A stretch of DNA of 64,000 nucleotides from Christiangramia bathymodioli (GCA_009735695.1 SRSL01000002.1:363229-427228), one strand, 5' to 3'; positions 35,719 to 45,296 are shown, numbered from the stretch's first letter. Made by a program: numbers and translations. The notes: generated by a model not told the origin, from the sequence alone.

Positions 35719-38274
35719 ATGGATGATAATTTTTCACCAAGAGTAAAAGATGTTATTGCATACAGCAAGGAAGAAGCATTAAGACTAGGTCACGATTTCA
35801 TCGGGACAGAGCATCTTATGCTTGGTTTGCTGAGGGATGGTGATGGAAAAGCCATAGATATCCTGAATGCGCTCGAGGTAGATCTGAGCCATTTAAGACG
35901 AAAAGTAGAAATATTAAGCCCCGCTAATCCAAATACAGTTACCGTGAGTAACGAAAAGCGAAACCTGCACTTAACCAGGCAGGCAGAAAGGGCTTTAAAA
36001 ACCACTTTCCTGGAGGCTAAACTTTTCCAGAGCTCATCGATCAATACGGCTCATTTACTCTTATGTATATTAAGGAACGAAAACGATCCCACCACTAAAT
36101 TGTTAAACAAATTGAAAATAGATTACGACGGAGTAAAAGATCAGTTTAAGTACATGATCGCAAGCGACGAGGATGACTTTTCTGATAGCCCTTCAGCTGA
36201 ATCCTTTTCAGATGATGATGGCGGAGACGACACCGCTCGTGAAAACCCATTTAGCAGCAGTGGAGGTACCGGGAAGACTTCAAAAAAATCGAAGACTCCT
36301 GTTTTGGATAACTTCGGAAGGGACCTTACCGCCCTAGCTGAAGCCGATAAACTGGATCCGGTTGTGGGACGTGAAAAGGAGATCGAAAGGGTTTCCCAGA
36401 TCCTTAGCCGTAGAAAGAAGAACAACCCGCTACTTATTGGTGAGCCTGGTGTTGGTAAATCAGCCATTGCTGAAGGACTTGCCTTGAGAATCATTAAACG
36501 AAAGGTATCTAGAATATTATTCGATAAACGAGTAGTGACTCTGGACCTTGCAAGTCTTGTAGCAGGAACAAAATATCGCGGTCAGTTCGAGGAACGAATG
36601 AAAGCCGTAATGAACGAGCTGGAAAAGAATGATGATATCATACTTTTCATTGACGAGATCCATACCATAGTAGGCGCCGGTGGTGCCACAGGTAGCCTTG
36701 ATGCCAGCAATATGTTCAAACCGGCATTGGCCAGAGGTGAAATTCAATGTATAGGTGCCACTACCCTTGATGAATATAGACAGTATATTGAAAAAGACGG
36801 TGCGCTGGAAAGAAGATTCCAGAAGGTGATCGTGGAACCAACTACAGTAGAGGAAACCATCGAGATCCTGAATAACATCAAAGATAAATATGAAGAGCAT
36901 CACAATGTTTCTTATACCGATGAAGCTATAAAAGCATGTGTTACTCTTACCAACAGGTATATGACAGATCGTTTTCTTCCAGATAAGGCTATAGATGCCC
37001 TGGATGAGGCTGGATCCAGAGTTCATATTACCAATATCGATGTGCCAAAGCAGATCCTCGATCTGGAAAGAAAACTGGAAGAAGTACGCGAGAATAAGAA
37101 TTCCGTAGTTAAAAAACAGAAATACGAAGAGGCTGCTAAACTGAGAGATGACGAAAAGAATCTTGAAAAGGAACTTAGTGTCGCTCAGGAAAAGTGGGAA
37201 GAAGAATCCAAGAAACACAAGGAAACCGTTTCGGAGGAAAGCGTGGCAGATGTGATTTCCATGATGACTGGAATTCCTGTAAACAGGATCGCTCAAACCG
37301 AAAGCAACAAACTGGTAGAACTACCTAAGAAGATAAAAGGTAAAGTTATTGGTCAGGATGAGGCAGTTGGTAAAGTAGTGAAGGCTATTCAACGAAACAG
37401 AGCCGGATTAAAAGATCCTAATAAACCGATTGGTTCTTTTATTTTCCTTGGTCAAACCGGGGTTGGGAAAACCCAGCTTGCCAAGGTCCTTGCTCGTGAA
37501 TTATTCGATAATGAAGATGCGCTTATTCGTATCGACATGAGTGAATATATGGAGAAGTTCGCTGTATCGCGATTGATCGGTGCACCTCCTGGGTATGTAG
37601 GCTATGAAGAAGGTGGTCAACTCACCGAAAAGGTGAGAAGAAAACCTTACGCGGTAGTACTTCTGGACGAGGTAGAGAAAGCGCATCCAGATGTATTCAA
37701 TATGCTGTTACAGGTTCTGGACGACGGTTATCTAACCGACAGTCTTGGTAGGAAGATAGATTTCAGAAATACGATCATTATCATGACCTCGAATATCGGT
37801 GCCCGTAAACTGAAAGATTTTGGTCAGGGTGTAGGATTTGGTACTTCAGCACAAAAATCACAGGTTGATGAGAATACCAGAAGTGTGATCGAAAATGCCC
37901 TTAAAAAAGCTTTCGCTCCTGAATTCCTGAACCGTATAGACGATGTAGTGATCTTCAATACTCTTGAAAGAGAAGATATCCATAAGATCATCGATATCGA
38001 ACTTGCGAAATTATTCGAAAGGATTCATGGTCTTGGATACGATCTAAGTCTTACCGATAAAGCTAAAGACTTTATTGCAGAAAAAGGTTTTGACAAGCAA
38101 TATGGTGCGCGACCTCTCAACAGAGCAATTCAAAAATATATTGAAGATGCACTGGCTGAAGAGATCATTACCGCCAAATTGAAGGAAGGTGACAAGATCG
38201 TAATGGACCTTGATGAAGATAAAAATGAGCTTACGATAGATATCAAAAAATCGGTAGAAGAAACCGAATCATAA
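35719..38274 (+). CDS. clpC: ATP-dependent Clp protease ATP-binding subunit ClpC
   Basis: 851-aa AAA+ unfoldase delivering proteins to ClpP. It has an N-terminal double Clp repeat (about 1-145, with GHDFIGTEHLMLGLL). The linker is acidic and serine-rich (about 155-190). The first AAA+ domain has GEPGVGKSAIAEG and the Walker B DEIHTIVGAGG. The middle UVR-like helix is KYEEAAKLRDDEKNLEKE. The second AAA+ domain has GQTGVGKTQLAK and LLDEVEKAHPD. The ATG at 35719 is preceded by AGAAAGGAAG and is preferred to the TTG at 35701. ClpP is not in the window. The following strong terminator closes the transcript. Confidence 0.96.
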   Translation: MDDNFSPRVKDVIAYSKEEALRLGHDFIGTEHLMLGLLRDGDGKAIDILNALEVDLSHLRRKVEILSPANPNTVTVSNEKRNLHLTRQAERALKTTFLEAKLFQSSSINTAHLLLCILRNENDPTTKLLNKLKIDYDGVKDQFKYMIASDEDDFSDSPSAESFSDDDGGDDTARENPFSSSGGTGKTSKKSKTPVLDNFGRDLTALAEADKLDPVVGREKEIERVSQILSRRKKNNPLLIGEPGVGKSAIAEGLALRIIKRKVSRILFDKRVVTLDLASLVAGTKYRGQFEERMKAVMNELEKNDDIILFIDEIHTIVGAGGATGSLDASNMFKPALARGEIQCIGATTLDEYRQYIEKDGALERRFQKVIVEPTTVEETIEILNNIKDKYEEHHNVSYTDEAIKACVTLTNRYMTDRFLPDKAIDALDEAGSRVHITNIDVPKQILDLERKLEEVRENKNSVVKKQKYEEAAKLRDDEKNLEKELSVAQEKWEEESKKHKETVSEESVADVISMMTGIPVNRIAQTESNKLVELPKKIKGKVIGQDEAVGKVVKAIQRNRAGLKDPNKPIGSFIFLGQTGVGKTQLAKVLARELFDNEDALIRIDMSEYMEKFAVSRLIGAPPGYVGYEEGGQLTEKVRRKPYAVVLLDEVEKAHPDVFNMLLQVLDDGYLTDSLGRKIDFRNTIIIMTSNIGARKLKDFGQGVGFGTSAQKSQVDENTRSVIENALKKAFAPEFLNRIDDVVIFNTLEREDIHKIIDIELAKLFERIHGLGYDLSLTDKAKDFIAEKGFDKQYGARPLNRAIQKYIEDALAEEIITAKLKEGDKIVMDLDEDKNELTIDIKKSVEETES

Positions 38275-38291
38275 GTTTTTAAGACTTCTTG

Positions 38292-38322
38292 AAAAAACCA
38301 CACAAGTTTGTGTGGTTTTTTT
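38292..38322 (+). terminator. clpC terminator
   Basis: Stem AAAAAACCACACA / TGTGTGGTTTTTT with a 4-base loop, just after clpC; T-runs on both strands. Confidence 0.88.
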
Positions 38323-38386
38323 ATTTATTGGCTTTTCCAGTTGTAGTATTTCCTATAAATTAGCGCAATCTATTGCCCTACACAAA

Positions 38387-38761
38387 ATGTCTGAACGAAC
38401 TGTTGAACTCGACTTTGGATCTGTAACGGTCCAGGATCAAATTCTAATTGCAAAACTTAATGAAGGGGTCACTTTTGATGTGGCTAATAACAAAAAACTG
38501 CTCGACCTTGGGCAGGAAGTTTTTAACAACACCAATTACGGTTATATTTCTCACCGGGTGAATTCTTATGCGGTAGATCCCCTGGTTTATTTTGAATCTG
38601 CCAAAGTTGAAAACCTGAAAGCCATCGCAGTAGTTAGCGATAGCGAGATCACCCGCCGAAACGCCGAGCAGGTCGAGCGCAAATTCTATAAGGATAAAAA
38701 TTGCTTCGCAGTTTTTGAAAACCTTGATGAGGCCATTGAATGGATGAAAACCAAGCTCTAG
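38387..38761 (+). CDS. hypothetical protein, possible SpoIIAA/STAS-like fold
   Basis: 124-aa soluble protein. The ATG at 38387 (MSERTVELDFG) is chosen, because the open frame upstream runs through the clpC terminator. The order of strands and helices, with LKAIAVVSDSEITRRNAEQ and CFAVFENLDEAIEWMKTKL at the end, resembles small STAS/SpoIIAA-like proteins known from flavobacteria. This is a pattern impression only. It has no recognised promoter and no apparent partner. Confidence 0.55.
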   Translation: MSERTVELDFGSVTVQDQILIAKLNEGVTFDVANNKKLLDLGQEVFNNTNYGYISHRVNSYAVDPLVYFESAKVENLKAIAVVSDSEITRRNAEQVERKFYKDKNCFAVFENLDEAIEWMKTKL

Positions 38762-38781
38762 GAATTAGCAGCTCTACTACT

Positions 38782-40296
38782 CTACTCTTCCTGAAATAGG
38801 AATTTTACGGCTTTCCCGATGTTCCTGGCAATCTCTCCAGCCATAAGACTTTCATAACCCAGCTCTCCAGCTGCGATATCTCCAGAAAGTCCGTGCAAAT
38901 AAACTCCAAGCACTGCCGCCTGTAACGGATCATAAGACTGACCCATCAGTGAGGTGATAACGCCCGAAAGAACATCACCACTTCCTGCCGTGGCCATTCC
39001 TGGATTTCCCGAATCATTCACATAAATATGATCGCCCTGGAAAGTAAATGTATGAGCACCTTTAACCACGGTGATAAGCTTATATTTTTTACTAAAAGCC
39101 GTTACTTTTTCCAGCTTATCATAATCGTTATCCCAGTTTCCGATCAGCCTTTTTAGTTCACCGGGATGCGGAGTCAATACCGAGTTTTCCGGAAGCAGCT
39201 CCAACATCTCTTTGTTTCTGGACAAAATATTAAGTCCATCGGCATCGATAAGCAACGGATTTTTTGCATTTTCGAGTAGTTTTTTAAACGCTTTTTCGGT
39301 GTTAGCTTCGGTTCCTACACCCATTCCGAAGCAACATACGTCGGCTTCAAAATCAACAGGGAAATCGGTTAAAACATCTTCATTTACATCGGTAAGCACC
39401 ATGGCTTCGGGAAGACCAGTTTGTACGATCTCATAACCGCATCCGGGGATATAAAGACTACAAAGTCCCGTACCTGTTCTTAAAGCTGCAGTTGCAGTGA
39501 GCATGACGCTACCGATCTTTCCATAACTTCCGCCGGCTATTAAAACATTTCCGTAATCACCCTTGTGAGTATTTTTCTTTCGTGGTTTATAAATAGCACG
39601 AGCCGACTCCCTGTTGATCAGGTAATGCTTGGATTCCAGTTTGGAAATAAATTCACGGTCGAGCCCTATATCTAGTATTTGAAGGTCACCCACATATTCC
39701 ATACTTTCCGGTAGATAAAAAGCAATTTTTGGAGCCTGAAAACTTAATGTGTAATCGGCCCGAATGATGGCCCCGTTTTCAGCATTCGGCTGATCGGGAA
39801 AAAGGCCGCTTGGCATATCTACTGAAAGAATAAATGCGCCAGATTCATTGAGACTGGTTACCAGTTTGGCCATCCAGCCTTCTATAGGACGGTTCAAACC
39901 TATTCCGAAGATGCTGTCTACAATAAAATTTCCTGTATTTATTTCGGGTAGATCATCCTCCCCTTTGATCTGCTCCGGCCATTCATCGGCCACCTCTTTC
40001 AGTTTATCATAATTTGAAAGAAAATCTTCAGACCGTTTATCGCTATAGTTCACGATAAACACCTTCACTTCATAACCATGTTCAATAAGTTTTCTGGCAA
40101 CTACAAGCCCGTCTCCCCCATTGTTTCCTATTCCGCAGAAGACCTTAATGGGAATGGGAGCGGAACCTAATCTTTTATGAATTTCCTCGAATACCAGGCT
40201 GGCAGCTCGCTCCATTAGCTCTTCTGAAGTGATATTTTGTTTTTCCATACTTATTTTATCGGCTTCGGAAAGTTGCTTCGCACTTAGTATTTTCAT
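38782..40296 (-). CDS. nnr: bifunctional NAD(P)HX epimerase/dehydratase
   Basis: 504-aa metabolite-repair enzyme that restores damaged, hydrated NAD(P)H. The N-terminal NnrE/YjeF-N epimerase (1 to about 210) has GIGNNGGDGLVVAR and VDMPSGLFPD. The C-terminal NnrD dehydratase (about 225-504) has AGGSYGKIGSVMLTA, SVLTPHPGELKRL, and the phosphate loop NPGMATAGSGDVLSGV. Both domains look intact and the length is normal for the fused form. Divergent from gcvT. Confidence 0.94.
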   Translation of the reverse strand: MKILSAKQLSEADKISMEKQNITSEELMERAASLVFEEIHKRLGSAPIPIKVFCGIGNNGGDGLVVARKLIEHGYEVKVFIVNYSDKRSEDFLSNYDKLKEVADEWPEQIKGEDDLPEINTGNFIVDSIFGIGLNRPIEGWMAKLVTSLNESGAFILSVDMPSGLFPDQPNAENGAIIRADYTLSFQAPKIAFYLPESMEYVGDLQILDIGLDREFISKLESKHYLINRESARAIYKPRKKNTHKGDYGNVLIAGGSYGKIGSVMLTATAALRTGTGLCSLYIPGCGYEIVQTGLPEAMVLTDVNEDVLTDFPVDFEADVCCFGMGVGTEANTEKAFKKLLENAKNPLLIDADGLNILSRNKEMLELLPENSVLTPHPGELKRLIGNWDNDYDKLEKVTAFSKKYKLITVVKGAHTFTFQGDHIYVNDSGNPGMATAGSGDVLSGVITSLMGQSYDPLQAAVLGVYLHGLSGDIAAGELGYESLMAGEIARNIGKAVKFLFQEE

Positions 40297-40380
40297 GAAT
40301 TTATCGGTTTGAAATTATTTAGGTGACTAAATTTAAGAATTTGAATAGGACTGCCTTCCCATAAAAAGCCTAAATAAATA

Positions 40381-40409
40381 TTGTATTCTTCCTGAATTGA
40401 ATAAATTTG
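40381..40409 (+). promoter_or_regulatory. gcvT promoter, TTG-N18-TAAATTTG
   Basis: TTG at 40381-40383, an 18-bp spacer and TAAATTTG at 40402-40409, then 18 bp to the ATG at 40428. Same geometry as the cysE promoter. Confidence 0.65.
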
Positions 40410-40427
40410 CGCAAATTTTTATCAAAA

Positions 40428-41510
40428 ATGAAAGAAATAGCCCTGTCTAAAAAACATAAAGAACTCAACGCGAAAATGATCCCTTTTGCCGGGTTTAATA
40501 TGCCTGTATCATATGAAGGCGTGAATGTAGAACACCAGAATGTTCGGGAAAAGTTAGGGGTATTTGATGTCTCCCATATGGGTGAATTTCTAATTTCAGG
40601 AGAGAATGCCTTAGAGTTAATTCAGAAGATCAGTTCTAACGATGCTTCAAAATTAACCGATGGAAAAGCTCAGTACAGCTGTATGCCCAATGAAAAGGGT
40701 GGTATTGTAGATGATTTGATCATTTATAGAATTGATGCTGAAAAATATCTGCTGGTAGTAAATGCTTCTAATATCGAGAAAGACTGGAACTGGATCGCGC
40801 ATCATAATACGATGGATGCTACGATGAGAGACATGAGTGACGAAATGTCGTTACTGGCCATCCAGGGTCCGAAAGCTGCTGAAGCCATGCAGTCTTTAAC
40901 CGATATCGATCTTACCAATATGAAATTCTACACTTTTGAAGTGGGCACTTTCGCCGGTGTGGAAAAGGTGATCGTTTCTGCCACCGGTTATACCGGAAGT
41001 GGCGGATTCGAGATCTATTTTAAGAATGAAGATGCTGAGCAGATCTGGGATGCCGTGATGGAAGCTGGAAAGGATCTCGGCATAAAACCAATCGGTCTTG
41101 CCGCACGAGATACCCTGCGACTAGAAATGGGGTATTGCCTGTACGGAAATGATATAGATGAAACCACCTCTCCTATTGAGGCTGGGCTTGGATGGATCAC
41201 AAAATTCACCAAAGAATTCATCAATAGCGAGGAGCTGAAGAAACAGAAAGAAAATGGACCATCCCGAAAGCTGGTAGCTTTTGAAATGGATGAAAAAGCA
41301 ATCCCGCGAAAAGACTATGATATCGTGGATGAAAATGGTAAGAAAATTGGAGAAGTAACCTCGGGCACCATGTCACCATCTCTTGAAAAAGGAATCGGTC
41401 TTGGATACGTTCCGGCTGATATTGCTGGAATCGGTAACAAGATTCATATACAGATCCGCAAAAAAGCGGTACCTGCAACCCTGGTGAAACTGCCCTTTTA
41501 TAAAGGCTGA
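40428..41510 (+). CDS. gcvT: glycine cleavage system T protein (aminomethyltransferase)
   Basis: 360-aa folate-dependent enzyme. It transfers the methylene group from aminomethyl-lipoyl H protein to tetrahydrofolate and releases ammonia. Visible: FAGFNMPVSYEG, FDVSHMGEF, the central TGYTGSGGFEIYF and AARDTLRLEMGYCLYG, and GLGYVPADIAG at the end. The ATG at 40428 is used, because the alternative TTG (40407) is inside the -7 box. The H and P proteins are elsewhere. The next gene starts 5 bp after the stop, so co-transcription is likely. Confidence 0.94.
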   Translation: MKEIALSKKHKELNAKMIPFAGFNMPVSYEGVNVEHQNVREKLGVFDVSHMGEFLISGENALELIQKISSNDASKLTDGKAQYSCMPNEKGGIVDDLIIYRIDAEKYLLVVNASNIEKDWNWIAHHNTMDATMRDMSDEMSLLAIQGPKAAEAMQSLTDIDLTNMKFYTFEVGTFAGVEKVIVSATGYTGSGGFEIYFKNEDAEQIWDAVMEAGKDLGIKPIGLAARDTLRLEMGYCLYGNDIDETTSPIEAGLGWITKFTKEFINSEELKKQKENGPSRKLVAFEMDEKAIPRKDYDIVDENGKKIGEVTSGTMSPSLEKGIGLGYVPADIAGIGNKIHIQIRKKAVPATLVKLPFYKG

Positions 41511-41515
41511 TTTAT

Positions 41516-42331
41516 TTGAAACGAATACTCATTTTAGGAGCTAGCGGATTTATAGGCAATGCCTTATATAAAGAGCTATGCTCCTATTTTGATACTCATG
41601 GAACCTATCGTACTGAAAACAGGTTCTTCGAGGAAAATCATCAGTTCCATCAATTCGACATGGAAACTGAAAATATCGAGCTATTGCTTGAAAACCTGAA
41701 GCCAGATGTGATCATCTCCTGTCTTCGGGGAAATTTTGACCTTCAGGTCGCCACTCATTTCCGCATTATCAACCACATTCTGCGCTATAGAAGCAAACTC
41801 ATCTTCCTGAGTTCAGCCAATGTTTTTGATGCATTTACCAATTTTCCTTCTTACGAATATGATAAAACTCTCAGCCAGAGTATATACGGAAGATTTAAAA
41901 TAAAGATCGAAAACGCACTTTTGCGCCTGCCCAATGATCGCTATAATATTATAAGACTACCCATGGTTTTCGGGAAATCATCACCCAGGATCAGGGAGAT
42001 CAAAACCATCCTGGACCTAAAGGAACCTCTTGAAGTATTTCCGAATGTGGTGATTAATGCCACCGAAATTCTAAAGGTTACCCAACAGGTTCATTATATC
42101 ATCAATCGCGATAAGCAGGGTGTATTCCATTTAGGTAGTTCAGACTTAACCCATCAACGGGATTTCATTGCTGAAATTTGTGAAGGGCTTGGTTATGAAA
42201 ATCCGCTGTTCAAAAACGTGTATGATTCCAATTATGACCGTTTTCTGGCAGTTCTTCCCAAGGACAATAAACTTCCAAAAAATCTGGAAATCACCATTAG
42301 CCAGGTCGTGGAAGCATCCACTAAAAATTAA
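41516..42331 (+). CDS. RmlD/NAD-dependent epimerase-like sugar nucleotide protein
   Basis: 271-aa extended SDR with the Rossmann loop ILILGASGFIGNALY at the N-terminus and FLSSANVFDAF as the serine region. A tyrosine-lysine-like pair in SQSIYGRFKIKIENAL is weak compared with active RmlD. This suggests a reductase/epimerase-like enzyme or a pseudo-enzyme. The start codon is TTG at 41516 (KRILIL follows directly), 5 bp after gcvT. No sugar-pathway genes adjoin, so the substrate is unknown. Confidence 0.72.
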   Translation: MKRILILGASGFIGNALYKELCSYFDTHGTYRTENRFFEENHQFHQFDMETENIELLLENLKPDVIISCLRGNFDLQVATHFRIINHILRYRSKLIFLSSANVFDAFTNFPSYEYDKTLSQSIYGRFKIKIENALLRLPNDRYNIIRLPMVFGKSSPRIREIKTILDLKEPLEVFPNVVINATEILKVTQQVHYIINRDKQGVFHLGSSDLTHQRDFIAEICEGLGYENPLFKNVYDSNYDRFLAVLPKDNKLPKNLEITISQVVEASTKN

Positions 42332-42414
42332 CCAGCTGTTAATCCTTTTTTAAATGCCGTGCTTACTCAGTAAGAATTGCTTAATTTCTGAATTCTAACT
42401 AAAAACCGAAATCG

Positions 42415-42705
42415 ATGAATAAATTAAGCGACGAAGAAATTCAGGACAGACTGCAGGAATTTGACGGCTGGACCTATGCTAAAAAAGCCATACATACTTC
42501 ATTTCAGTTTGAAAACTTTAAAGAAGCCTTTACGGTAATGACCCGTATCGCTTTTGAAGCCGAAGGCATGCAACATCATCCTAACTGGGGAAATGTATAT
42601 AATCAGCTTGAAATTTCATTGTCTACCCATGATGCAGACGGGGTTACCGAAAAGGATTTTAAACTGGCCCGTGCCATCGAAAATATTATTGAAGCGACCA
42701 ATTAA
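42415..42705 (+). CDS. phhB: pterin-4a-carbinolamine dehydratase
   Basis: 96-aa dehydratase that recycles 4a-hydroxytetrahydrobiopterin after aromatic amino acid hydroxylation. The hallmark GMQHHPNWGNVYNQLEI carries the catalytic histidines, and THDADGVTEKDFKLA is the usual C-terminal motif. No phenylalanine hydroxylase is present in the window. Located between the epimerase-like gene and yebC, with a terminator 25 bp after it. Confidence 0.93.
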   Translation: MNKLSDEEIQDRLQEFDGWTYAKKAIHTSFQFENFKEAFTVMTRIAFEAEGMQHHPNWGNVYNQLEISLSTHDADGVTEKDFKLARAIENIIEATN

Positions 42706-42730
42706 AGCGCTTAAAACCTACAAAATCCCG

Positions 42731-42765
42731 GCTCCTAATTTTCCACGGAATTAGGAGCTTTTTTT
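42731..42765 (+). terminator. terminator after phhB
   Basis: Perfect 10-bp stem GCTCCTAATT / AATTAGGAGC (42731-42740, 42749-42758), then seven Ts. It ends the gcvT-epimerase-phhB run. Confidence 0.9.
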
Positions 42766-42766
42766 A

Positions 42767-42774
42767 TATTTTTG
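42767..42774 (+). promoter_or_regulatory. -7 box TATTTTTG for yebC
   Basis: Exact TAnnTTTG match that begins right after the T-tract of the phhB terminator, 24 bp before the yebC ATG. Terminator and promoter are thus nested. Confidence 0.5.
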
Positions 42775-42798
42775 CGACCGATCTTATTTTAAATTATT

Positions 42799-43527
42799 AT
42801 GGGAAGAGCATTTGAATTTCGCAAAGCGCGCAAGATGAAACGCTGGTCGGCAATGGCTAAAGCGTTCACCAGGATTGGTAAGGATATCGTAATGGCTGTT
42901 AAAGAAGGCGGCCCAGACCCGAATACCAATGCCAAACTGCGAGCGGTCATCCAGAATGCGAAAAGTGTGAACATGCCTAAAGATAATATCGAGAGGGCTA
43001 TCAAACGCGCTTCTGATAAATCACAGGGCGAATATAAAGTTGTTCTTTTTGAAGGCTACGCGCCTCACGGGATCGCTGTTCTCGTTGAAACTGCAACCGA
43101 CAATAATAATAGAACGGTGGCAAACATTCGTTCGCACTTTAATAAATGTGATGGAAACCTTGGAACTTCAGGCTCGGTAGAATTCATGTTCGATCATACC
43201 TGTAATTTCCGAATAAATGCTGAAGGCATAGATCCTGAAGAACTGGAACTGGAATTGATCGATTTTGGTGCAGAGGAAGTTTTTGAAGATGAAGATGGAA
43301 TTCATATCTATGCGCCTTTCCAGAATTTTGGAAGCATTCAGAAAGAACTGGAGAACAGGAATATCGAGATCATTTCCTCTGGTTTTGAAAGAATCCCTCA
43401 GGTTACTAAAAGCCTGAATGAGGAACAGACAGCCGATGTTGAAAAATTACTGGAAAAACTGGAAGATGATGATGATGTACAAAATGTATATCACACCATG
43501 GAAGTTTCAGAAGATCAGGAAGACTAA
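42799..43527 (+). CDS. yebC: YebC/PmpR family regulator/translation factor
   Basis: 242-aa YebC family protein with the three usual parts. The N-terminal helices are RWSAMAKAFTRIGKDIVMA and GPDPNTNAKLRAVIQNAK. The central acidic domain has GTSGSVEFMFDH, and the C-terminal domain has FEDEDGIHIYAPFQNF. Family members act as transcription regulators or as ribosome-associated factors for polyproline translation; which applies here cannot be said. The stop abuts the convergent acyltransferase stop with no gap. Confidence 0.93.
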   Translation: MGRAFEFRKARKMKRWSAMAKAFTRIGKDIVMAVKEGGPDPNTNAKLRAVIQNAKSVNMPKDNIERAIKRASDKSQGEYKVVLFEGYAPHGIAVLVETATDNNNRTVANIRSHFNKCDGNLGTSGSVEFMFDHTCNFRINAEGIDPEELELELIDFGAEEVFEDEDGIHIYAPFQNFGSIQKELENRNIEIISSGFERIPQVTKSLNEEQTADVEKLLEKLEDDDDVQNVYHTMEVSEDQED

Positions 43528-44067
43528 TTAAAAGTTTTCTGGGATCTTTCCTTTCACTCCATCATAGAAACTGAAAATTTCAGAATAATCCGTATCAAAA
43601 TCTCCGCTTGGCCAGAACGGCTCGGAGATTTTTACTTTTTTAGTCCCATAATCAAACGCAACACGAATGATGGGAACTTCAGCTTTAAGAGCGATATAAT
43701 AAAAACCGGTTCTCCACTTATCGGTTTTCTTACGGGTTCCTTCAGGAGATAATGCAAGTCTGAACACCTCCCGGCTGTTAAAGATTTCGGCAATGGCGTC
43801 TACGCGCTTTTTGTTTCCGGAGCGATCTATGGGCGAACCACCTACCATTTTAAAATACCATCCGAACGGAGGTTTGAACAATTCCTGTTTTCCAACAAAA
43901 TTGATCTGAATTCCCATGATCCTCCTGATCAGGATTCCGATCAAAAAATCAAAAGAGCTGGTATGAGGCGCGACTATGAAGATGCATTTTTTGATGGCCG
44001 GGTCGAATTTGTTTTCCAGCTTCCAACCCATTAGATCATAAAATACAAAGCCTGCGAGCCCCTTCAT
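43528..44067 (-). CDS. lysophospholipid acyltransferase-like (PlsC) protein
   Basis: 179-aa glycerol-acyltransferase family protein. The catalytic HX4D appears as HTSSFD near residue 34, and the FPEGT-equivalent as SPEGTRKKT further on. At 179 aa it is shorter than PlsC (about 240), missing most of the N-terminal helical part. This small form is common in Bacteroidota and probably acylates a lysolipid. It lies 2 bp downstream of the proline dehydrogenase gene on the same strand, suggesting co-transcription. Confidence 0.8.
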   Translation of the reverse strand: MKGLAGFVFYDLMGWKLENKFDPAIKKCIFIVAPHTSSFDFLIGILIRRIMGIQINFVGKQELFKPPFGWYFKMVGGSPIDRSGNKKRVDAIAEIFNSREVFRLALSPEGTRKKTDKWRTGFYYIALKAEVPIIRVAFDYGTKKVKISEPFWPSGDFDTDYSEIFSFYDGVKGKIPENF

Positions 44068-44069
44068 TT

Positions 44070-45269
44070 TTACTCCCTGGAATGTTTTACAGATTTATCT
44101 CCTTTGCGGCGCTTTCTTTCTTCAAGAAGAAGTGATAGTTCCCGCCCGGTTTGACCTTTTACACTGGTATTTTCCTGGGCTCTTCTTAATAGGTAAGGAA
44201 CCACATCGCGCACCGGACCAAAAGGAACAAGCTTAACCGCATTATACCCTTTTTTGGCAAGGTTGTAACTAATATGATCACTCATCCCATACAGCTGGCT
44301 GAACCAGATTCGCTTATCATCGATGCTAAGACCTTTATCTTCGATGATCTGTAGCGCCAGGTAACTGCTCACTTCGTTATGCGTACCTATGAAAACCGAA
44401 ATATCCTCCAAATGGTTAAGACAATACGAAAGCACGCTATTAAAGTTAACATCGGTAGCTTCCTTGCTTTCGCAAATAGGTGTTGGGTAACCCAATTTTT
44501 TAGCGCGAGCATTTTCCTTTTCCATATAGGCACCTCTTACGATCTTAGCCCCGATCTTAAAGCCTTCGGCTTTTCCCCTTTCGTGTAATCCTTTAAGGTA
44601 TTCAAGCCTGTCCCATCGATAACATTGAAGTGTATTAAAGATTAACACTTCCTCCTTATTATATTTCCGCATCATTTCTTCCATAAGATCATCAGCGGCA
44701 GTCTGCATCCAGGTTTCTTCACCATCTGCATAAAGTCGAACTTTCAATTCGTTCGCTCTTTTACACAAGGTTTCCACGCGAATTTTAATGCGCTCCCATT
44801 CCTGGTTTTCCTCTTCGGTGAGATTTACCTTCTCACTTACTTTTTCCCAAATTTCAAATCGACCGATTCCCGTTGGTTTGAACATGGCAAAAGAAACCTC
44901 GTCACGTTTATTAGCATATTCGATCAGGCTGAGCTTTTTTTCCATCGCTGCATCGAACTCCTCCTCGGTCTCTTTTCCCTCTACTGAATAATCGAGTATG
45001 CTGTGCAGATTTTCATTGTACATTTCCTGGGTTACAGGCTTACAATCCTCTTCGGTCTCCCCTCCGCAAAATTGTTCAAAAATGGTTTTTTTGATAATGG
45101 TCTCAACCGGAAGGTTTAATTTAAGAGAAAAGTTGGTCAAAAATGTACCAGCCTTTACAACACTGGGACGATTCATCATACTAAACAAGAAGATCGCTCT
45201 GTCCAACTCGGTGTTTGACTTTAATTTGAAGGCCGATTTGGTATTATTGAATATTTTTTTTCTGATCAT
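44070..45269 (-). CDS. proline dehydrogenase
   Basis: 399-aa flavoenzyme oxidising L-proline to pyrroline-5-carboxylate. Barrel motifs: the YADGEETWMQTAADDLM helix with the D near the active site, KIVRGAYMEKENARAKKLG, and the FMN/FAD-site end MSDHISYNLAKKGYNAVKL. Length is close to stand-alone ProDH. The ATG at 45269 is used, because the extension to 45320 crosses a TATATTTG -7 box. Its partner P5C dehydrogenase is not adjacent. Divergent from aroB. Confidence 0.9.
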   Translation of the reverse strand: MIRKKIFNNTKSAFKLKSNTELDRAIFLFSMMNRPSVVKAGTFLTNFSLKLNLPVETIIKKTIFEQFCGGETEEDCKPVTQEMYNENLHSILDYSVEGKETEEEFDAAMEKKLSLIEYANKRDEVSFAMFKPTGIGRFEIWEKVSEKVNLTEEENQEWERIKIRVETLCKRANELKVRLYADGEETWMQTAADDLMEEMMRKYNKEEVLIFNTLQCYRWDRLEYLKGLHERGKAEGFKIGAKIVRGAYMEKENARAKKLGYPTPICESKEATDVNFNSVLSYCLNHLEDISVFIGTHNEVSSYLALQIIEDKGLSIDDKRIWFSQLYGMSDHISYNLAKKGYNAVKLVPFGPVRDVVPYLLRRAQENTSVKGQTGRELSLLLEERKRRKGDKSVKHSRE

Positions 45270-45288
45270 GATATACCTGTAACTGCGG

Positions 45289-45296
45289 CAAATATA
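45289..45296 (-). promoter_or_regulatory. -7 box TATATTTG for proline dehydrogenase
   Basis: Exact TAnnTTTG match on the minus strand, 19 bp before the ATG at 45269; decides that start. Confidence 0.5.

Noticed and set aside
36517-37296. Long (259-codon) minus-strand ORF opposite clpC
   Set aside because: The clpC frame is fully supported by AAA+ motifs. The antisense product is rich in F/I/C/H and low-complexity, as expected for a shadow frame, and has no domain features.
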